A program made the position numbers and the translations under genes. Shown one piece after another: positions 6,214 through 8,977 of a stretch of DNA of 8,977 nucleotides (position 1 is its first letter; each line of letters starts with the position of its first letter). Origin of the DNA: Candidatus Bathyarchaeota archaeon (GTDB lineage: Archaea; Thermoproteota; Bathyarchaeia; RBG-16-48-13; GCA-020355125); NCBI GenBank assembly GCA_026014905.1, contig JAOZHK010000010.1, positions 1 to 8,977 on the forward strand, written 5' to 3'. Under the pieces are notes generated by a model that saw only the letters and a program-made list of their open reading frames with translations, had not been told where the DNA came from and did not search any database.

Positions 6214-6228
6214 GATAAAAAAAGAAGG
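6214..6228 (-). terminator. Possible T-run transcription terminator after the AOR gene
   Basis: The minus strand has seven consecutive T (6217-6223) within a pyrimidine-rich stretch 11-22 bases after the AOR stop. Archaeal RNA polymerase often terminates at such runs without a hairpin. It lies just before the CooT-family gene and could lower its expression relative to AOR. Confidence 0.35.
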
Positions 6229-6238
6229 ATGAGATGCT

Positions 6239-8107
6239 TTATCTCTTTATCCTTTTTAAAGCATCGCTAAGATCTTCGAGACCTAATCGCCTCAACTCAG
6301 CTTTTCGGGGTATTCCTCGTTTCCCCCAGCCAATTTTTTGATAGTACTCCGCTTTCATCTCTTCAACAGTGGATCTTTCAGTGGATTGTCCAGCTTTTGG
6401 TCCAGTGGGCAGAGGCTCGTAAAATCTCGGGGGAATGTCGTCATCCATCTTTGGGCTCCAATACGCATCAGGACCACCCAGAAGTAGGGCTACACGTTGC
6501 ATGTGTATTATTCGGCGTCCTAACCGGTTATACCATTGAAAGGGTGTGACCCGCCACCCAGTTACCGCCTCTAGAAAATCTAAAACTACTTTAATAGGAG
6601 AGTTCATTGCATTGAACCAACAGAATACCCCGGAATCATAAAGCGTCACTGTCAATTCGCTGAACGGGCTATCAATAGGCAATTGTGATGTTGAGGTGTG
6701 ATCGCCTCCCTGAACATTAGTGACATATGCGACTGGCGTGGAGAAATCTAATCCGCTCCGGGTGCCATGAGCTCCTATAGCAATTCCTTTTACATGAATC
6801 GCGTAAGGCATGACATCGACGTCCTTCATGTCCGAGATTTTTAGTGCTGCGCGATAGGTGCCCTCCGCTAGGACATCTCCAATCCCTTTACGGTCAGCTA
6901 TCATCTGAGCTAACGATGCAAATGCTTTTGTGTCACCCCATTTTAGATCAAGACCACCAAGATCTTGTGACGTCAGGATTCCTCGTTGATAGAGCTCCCC
7001 TGCAAAACCTAAGATATTTCCGCCTTGAATACCGCAAAATCCCAGATCCTCGATGACATCTGTTAGATACACATTGTCCTCGGGAGTAAAAATGCCTAGA
7101 TTTGTGCCAAGGTACGCTTGCAACTCATAATCGGGGTTATCGCCAATTGCCCCTTTATAGGGGCCTGTTTTCACGAAAGCTACTTTCAAACAGGTAGTTG
7201 GACATCCAAAATCACCCCAATATCGTTTCACCCAGACCTTATTCTCGAATTTGTCGACTCCAAAGCTTTGCTCATCATGCCACTCCTCTTGCCAATTCTT
7301 GACAGGCTCTGAGCTTTGGTCGTGACCAACAGTATATCCTGCTGCACCGGTTCCCCAACGTCGAAAACTATCATTGTCATAACAGGCTTTACTGATTTTA
7401 TCAATGAGAGTTCGGACTTTAGTCATATCTGCAGCTTGAGGAAGTGGACCAGTACCGTTTGCTAGTACGGCTTTCAGGTTCTTTGATCCCATCACTGCAC
7501 CATAACCCCCATATCCTGCGCCATGTGTCCATTTTGCCAATACCGCAGTGGGAATAACCTCGTTTTCCGCTGCAGGACCGATATACAACATAGCTGGTTC
7601 TTTCCACTCACCATATAATGGTGATTGCTTCTCCAGCTCCGATCTGATTTCTCTAGTTAAAGTCCGCATTGTGTCCACCCGTTTCTTTCCCCAAATGTGA
7701 CGTGCATCTCTTATCTGCGCGTTTCCATCTTTCACGTAGATCGAGACTGGGTTTCTCGCTTTACCTGTGACGATTATACCATCATAACCAGCACATCGAA
7801 GCTCGACAGGGAACTCTCCTGCTACAGTTGATCCTACAATACCGTTGCTCTGCGGTGATTTTCCAGTAACACAGGTTCGTCCCCCTGGAAAATATCCGGT
7901 TAATGGACCAGCTAAAAAGAGGAGGATGTTTTCAGGACCCAACGGGTCGATGGTTTCCCATCTATCACCTAATCGATCCCAGAGAATTTTAGTGCCTAAA
8001 CCTCTTCCTCCGATGAATTGCCGTAACACCGTTTCATCAAAAGTAGTATCTTTGATAGTTTCTGATGTCAGATTGACTTCTAAAAATTTTCCAGCATAAC
8101 CAAACAT
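6239..8107 (-). CDS. Aldehyde ferredoxin oxidoreductase (AOR) family, W/Mo-pterin catalytic subunit
   Basis: A 622-residue protein of usual AOR length. AOR enzymes hold a bis-pterin tungsten (or molybdenum) centre plus one [4Fe-4S] cluster and oxidise aldehydes to acids, passing electrons to ferredoxin; some relatives act on other substrates. Landmarks: GGRGLGTKILWDRL (33-46), AGPLTGYFPGGR (66-77), RCAGYDGIIVTGKA (104-117), WTHGAGYGGYGAVMGSKNLKAV (193-214), GTGAAGY (252-258), GDFGCPTTC (298-306), DSGVFC (491-496) and the C-terminal GIPRKAELRRLGL. The cluster site reads D299-x2-C302-x3-C306 with C496, where the Pyrococcus furiosus enzyme has C288-x2-C291-x3-C295 and C494, so Asp replaces the first cysteine. 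ATG at 8107 is one base after the ferredoxin-subunit stop; an in-frame upstream opening of 85 codons lies entirely over that gene and lacks AOR character. The substrate cannot be told. Confidence 0.9.
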   Translation of the reverse strand: MFGYAGKFLEVNLTSETIKDTTFDETVLRQFIGGRGLGTKILWDRLGDRWETIDPLGPENILLFLAGPLTGYFPGGRTCVTGKSPQSNGIVGSTVAGEFPVELRCAGYDGIIVTGKARNPVSIYVKDGNAQIRDARHIWGKKRVDTMRTLTREIRSELEKQSPLYGEWKEPAMLYIGPAAENEVIPTAVLAKWTHGAGYGGYGAVMGSKNLKAVLANGTGPLPQAADMTKVRTLIDKISKACYDNDSFRRWGTGAAGYTVGHDQSSEPVKNWQEEWHDEQSFGVDKFENKVWVKRYWGDFGCPTTCLKVAFVKTGPYKGAIGDNPDYELQAYLGTNLGIFTPEDNVYLTDVIEDLGFCGIQGGNILGFAGELYQRGILTSQDLGGLDLKWGDTKAFASLAQMIADRKGIGDVLAEGTYRAALKISDMKDVDVMPYAIHVKGIAIGAHGTRSGLDFSTPVAYVTNVQGGDHTSTSQLPIDSPFSELTVTLYDSGVFCWFNAMNSPIKVVLDFLEAVTGWRVTPFQWYNRLGRRIIHMQRVALLLGGPDAYWSPKMDDDIPPRFYEPLPTGPKAGQSTERSTVEEMKAEYYQKIGWGKRGIPRKAELRRLGLEDLSDALKRIKR

Positions 8108-8108
8108 A

Positions 8109-8630
8109 TTAGACCAGCTCCTTACCATATTCTCCATATAGATTTTCGGCCAAGTCTTCCGTGATTTCTTGAGGACGTTTAGCATAGAGTTTGTATGATC
8201 CCGAAGGTGGTTTTGGAACGACCCAGAGGACATTCCATCTTCCTTCTTCACAGACTTTTGTGCATTGCGGGTCTCCTCCACAGAGATCGCAGATGATTGC
8301 ATATTTCTCTGTAGGATGAATGTGGGGAATCCTGCCTGGGCATGCTTGAATGCATTGTCCACAGGCCGTACATTGCTCTTTATCGACTATGACAGCGCCA
8401 GTTTCATCACTCACTGATAATGCGTCAAAGGAGCAAGATTCGACACAAGGATAGTCTTCACATTGGGCACAAAAATGAGGAAATTCGATTGTCGGCGTTA
8501 GCATAAATACTCGAATTCTTGAGGCTTCAGGCCAGATCTGCCCTTCATGGGTTATCGAACACTCGATTTCGCATTTTCTGCAACCGCTGCATTTGATTAA
8601 GTCTCGTGCTATCCATATTTTTGCGCTCAT
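8109..8630 (-). CDS. Polyferredoxin-type electron-transfer subunit with four [4Fe-4S] clusters
   Basis: A 173-residue protein with 16 cysteines in four groups: C14-x2-C17-x2-C20-x3-C24, C54-x2-C57-x4-C62-x3-C66, C87-x2-C90-x2-C93-x3-C97 and C114-x2-C117-x5-C123-x3-C127. This is the HycB/NrfC/DmsB-type layout, in which the groups pair crosswise to hold four [4Fe-4S] clusters and act as an electron wire. No signal peptide or membrane segment is visible, so a cytoplasmic role is expected. The stop codon is separated from the AOR start by one base and the AOR ribosome binding site lies within this gene's last codons, indicating translational coupling and a probable two-subunit complex. The final acceptor (free ferredoxin, a quinone module or another complex) is not encoded in the window. 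ATG at 8630 has a TATA-like element about 24 bases upstream and no Shine-Dalgarno site, suggesting a leaderless transcript. Confidence 0.9.
   Translation of the reverse strand: MSAKIWIARDLIKCSGCRKCEIECSITHEGQIWPEASRIRVFMLTPTIEFPHFCAQCEDYPCVESCSFDALSVSDETGAVIVDKEQCTACGQCIQACPGRIPHIHPTEKYAIICDLCGGDPQCTKVCEEGRWNVLWVVPKPPSGSYKLYAKRPQEITEDLAENLYGEYGKELV
8118..8123 (-). promoter_or_regulatory. Shine-Dalgarno site that sets the AOR start
   Basis: AAGGAG on the minus strand lies 10 bases before ATG at 8107, inside the last codons of the ferredoxin-subunit gene. It decides the AOR start against the long upstream in-frame extension. Confidence 0.6.
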
Positions 8631-8647
8631 AAATTCATCAAAAATGT

Positions 8648-8660
8648 ATTTATTTTAATG
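8648..8660 (-). promoter_or_regulatory. TATA-like box of the ferredoxin-AOR operon
   Basis: On the minus strand this reads CATTAAAATAAAT, centred about 24 bases before ATG at 8630. The spacing suits a leaderless transcript, in keeping with the lack of a Shine-Dalgarno site there. Confidence 0.45.
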
Positions 8661-8681
8661 TGAATTTAAGGTTTATCCACT

Positions 8682-8711
8682 CGAATGATGACACGCGCGA
8701 ATGCGCGACAC
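8682..8711. repeat. Imperfect tandem repeat upstream of the ferredoxin-AOR promoter
   Basis: CGAATG-AT-GACAC (8682-8694) is repeated as CGAATG-CGC-GACAC (8698-8711), with a period of 16 bases. The second copy overlaps a small CGCGC/GCGCG hairpin at 8694-8707. The pair lies about 20-50 bases upstream of the TATA-like box, a position typical of archaeal activator sites. Confidence 0.3.
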
Positions 8712-8755
8712 CTATCACATTCTCAATCATGCGATCCGCTTGAAGCTCTATGCCA

Positions 8756-8770
8756 CCTATTGACAATAGG
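8756..8770. repeat. Perfect 15-base palindrome upstream of the ferredoxin-AOR operon
   Basis: CCTATTG and CAATAGG flank a single central base. Such a short spacer cannot form a good hairpin loop in RNA, so a dimeric DNA-binding protein site is the likelier reading if it is functional. It lies 27 bases past the pyrB stop and about 125-140 bases upstream of the ferredoxin-subunit start. Confidence 0.35.
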
Positions 8771-8796
8771 ATCTATGTTTCTCCTCTCATCATACC

Positions 8797-8977
8797 TTAC
8801 TCTAATGCTCCAAGAACAAGACTCAGGAGACCCATCCGAGTAACTAATCCATACCAAGTTTCTTTAAAATAACGCGCATATGGCGTGTAATCTACTTCCA
8901 AAGTCACTTCATCGACACGTGGTAACGGATGTAAAAGAATCATATTGTTTTTAGCAGGACGAAGAGTCTCAGGACTG
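8797..8977 (-). CDS. pyrB: Aspartate carbamoyltransferase catalytic chain, C-terminal end (5' part off the window)
   Basis: Only the last 59 codons or so are present, entering at base 8977 and stopping with TAA at 8797-8799. The reading contains LHPLPRVDEV, followed by EVDYTPYARYF and RMGLLSLVLGALE. The HPLPR loop binds aspartate in aspartate carbamoyltransferase (it is part of the 240s loop region), and the VDxxPxAxYF and RMxLLxLVLG segments are strongly conserved at the C-terminus. The enzyme joins carbamoyl phosphate and aspartate to N-carbamoyl-aspartate in pyrimidine synthesis in the cytoplasm. In many archaea the regulatory chain gene pyrI directly follows pyrB; here the next gene downstream is the ferredoxin subunit, 166 bases away, so pyrI must be elsewhere, upstream or absent. 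Confidence 0.9.
   Translation of the reverse strand, partial: SPETLRPAKNNMILLHPLPRVDEVTLEVDYTPYARYFKETWYGLVTRMGLLSLVLGALE

Noticed and set aside
8108..8362. An 85-residue in-frame N-terminal extension of the AOR gene starting at 8362
   Set aside because: It lies wholly over the ferredoxin-subunit gene, has no AOR similarity, and the ATG at 8107 has a proper ribosome binding site and the expected AOR N-terminus.
8685..8843. A 52-codon plus-strand open frame between the ferredoxin gene and pyrB
   Set aside because: It overlaps the pyrB end in antisense, has no ribosome binding site and no protein-like conservation pattern.
1..8977. CRISPR array, tRNA or rRNA genes, insertion sequences
   Set aside because: I saw no regularly spaced repeats, no cloverleaf-like sequence in any gap, and no transposase motifs or terminal repeats.

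Overview
This window is almost certainly from an archaeon. It carries an archaeal/eukaryotic-type tRNA (guanine-26) methyltransferase (Trm1), an archaeal-style adenylate-kinase-like P-loop domain, a tungsten/molybdenum aldehyde oxidoreductase (AOR) family protein, A/T-rich TATA-like boxes close upstream of start codons, several GTG/TTG starts and few Shine-Dalgarno sites. An Asgard or other mesophilic archaeal lineage would fit, but I cannot assign a lineage from this sequence alone. Genes are tightly packed: no gene-free stretch exceeds about 170 bases.

Layout. Bases 1-956 (minus) hold the N-terminal three quarters of a major facilitator transporter of the oxalate/formate antiporter type, running off the left edge. 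Upstream on the same strand lie a single-domain ModE-like winged-helix regulator (1121-1477) and a threonine dehydratase-like PLP enzyme (1583-2566). A short divergent promoter region leads to trm1 (2677-3906, plus). Trm1 converges, with a 7-base gap, on a minus-strand pair: an adenylate-kinase-like protein fused to a nucleoside-deoxyribosyltransferase-like domain (4569-5633), followed 19 bases later by an RlmE/FtsJ rRNA 2'-O-methyltransferase (3914-4549). Divergent from that pair is a small cysteine-free glutaredoxin-like protein (5783-6013, plus).

The right third is a minus-strand redox cluster: a four-cluster [4Fe-4S] ferredoxin-type subunit (8109-8630), an AOR-family catalytic subunit starting one base after the ferredoxin stop (6239-8107), and 38 bases further on a 59-residue CooT-family protein (6021-6200). 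At the right edge is the C-terminal end of aspartate carbamoyltransferase (8797-8977, minus).

How the genes may work together. The ferredoxin and AOR subunits form an obvious transcriptional and functional pair: aldehyde or related substrate oxidation at a W/Mo-pterin site, with electrons passed through the AOR cluster into the 4x[4Fe-4S] subunit. The AOR shows Asp in place of the first of the four usual cluster cysteines. The ModE-like regulator is thematically linked to Mo/W metabolism but lies about 5 kb away and lacks the oxyanion-sensing domain, so regulation of the AOR operon by it is only a hypothesis. Trm1 and RlmE are RNA-modification genes placed end to end. The least familiar protein is the kinase-like/deoxyribosyltransferase-like fusion, whose P-loop lacks the canonical lysine.
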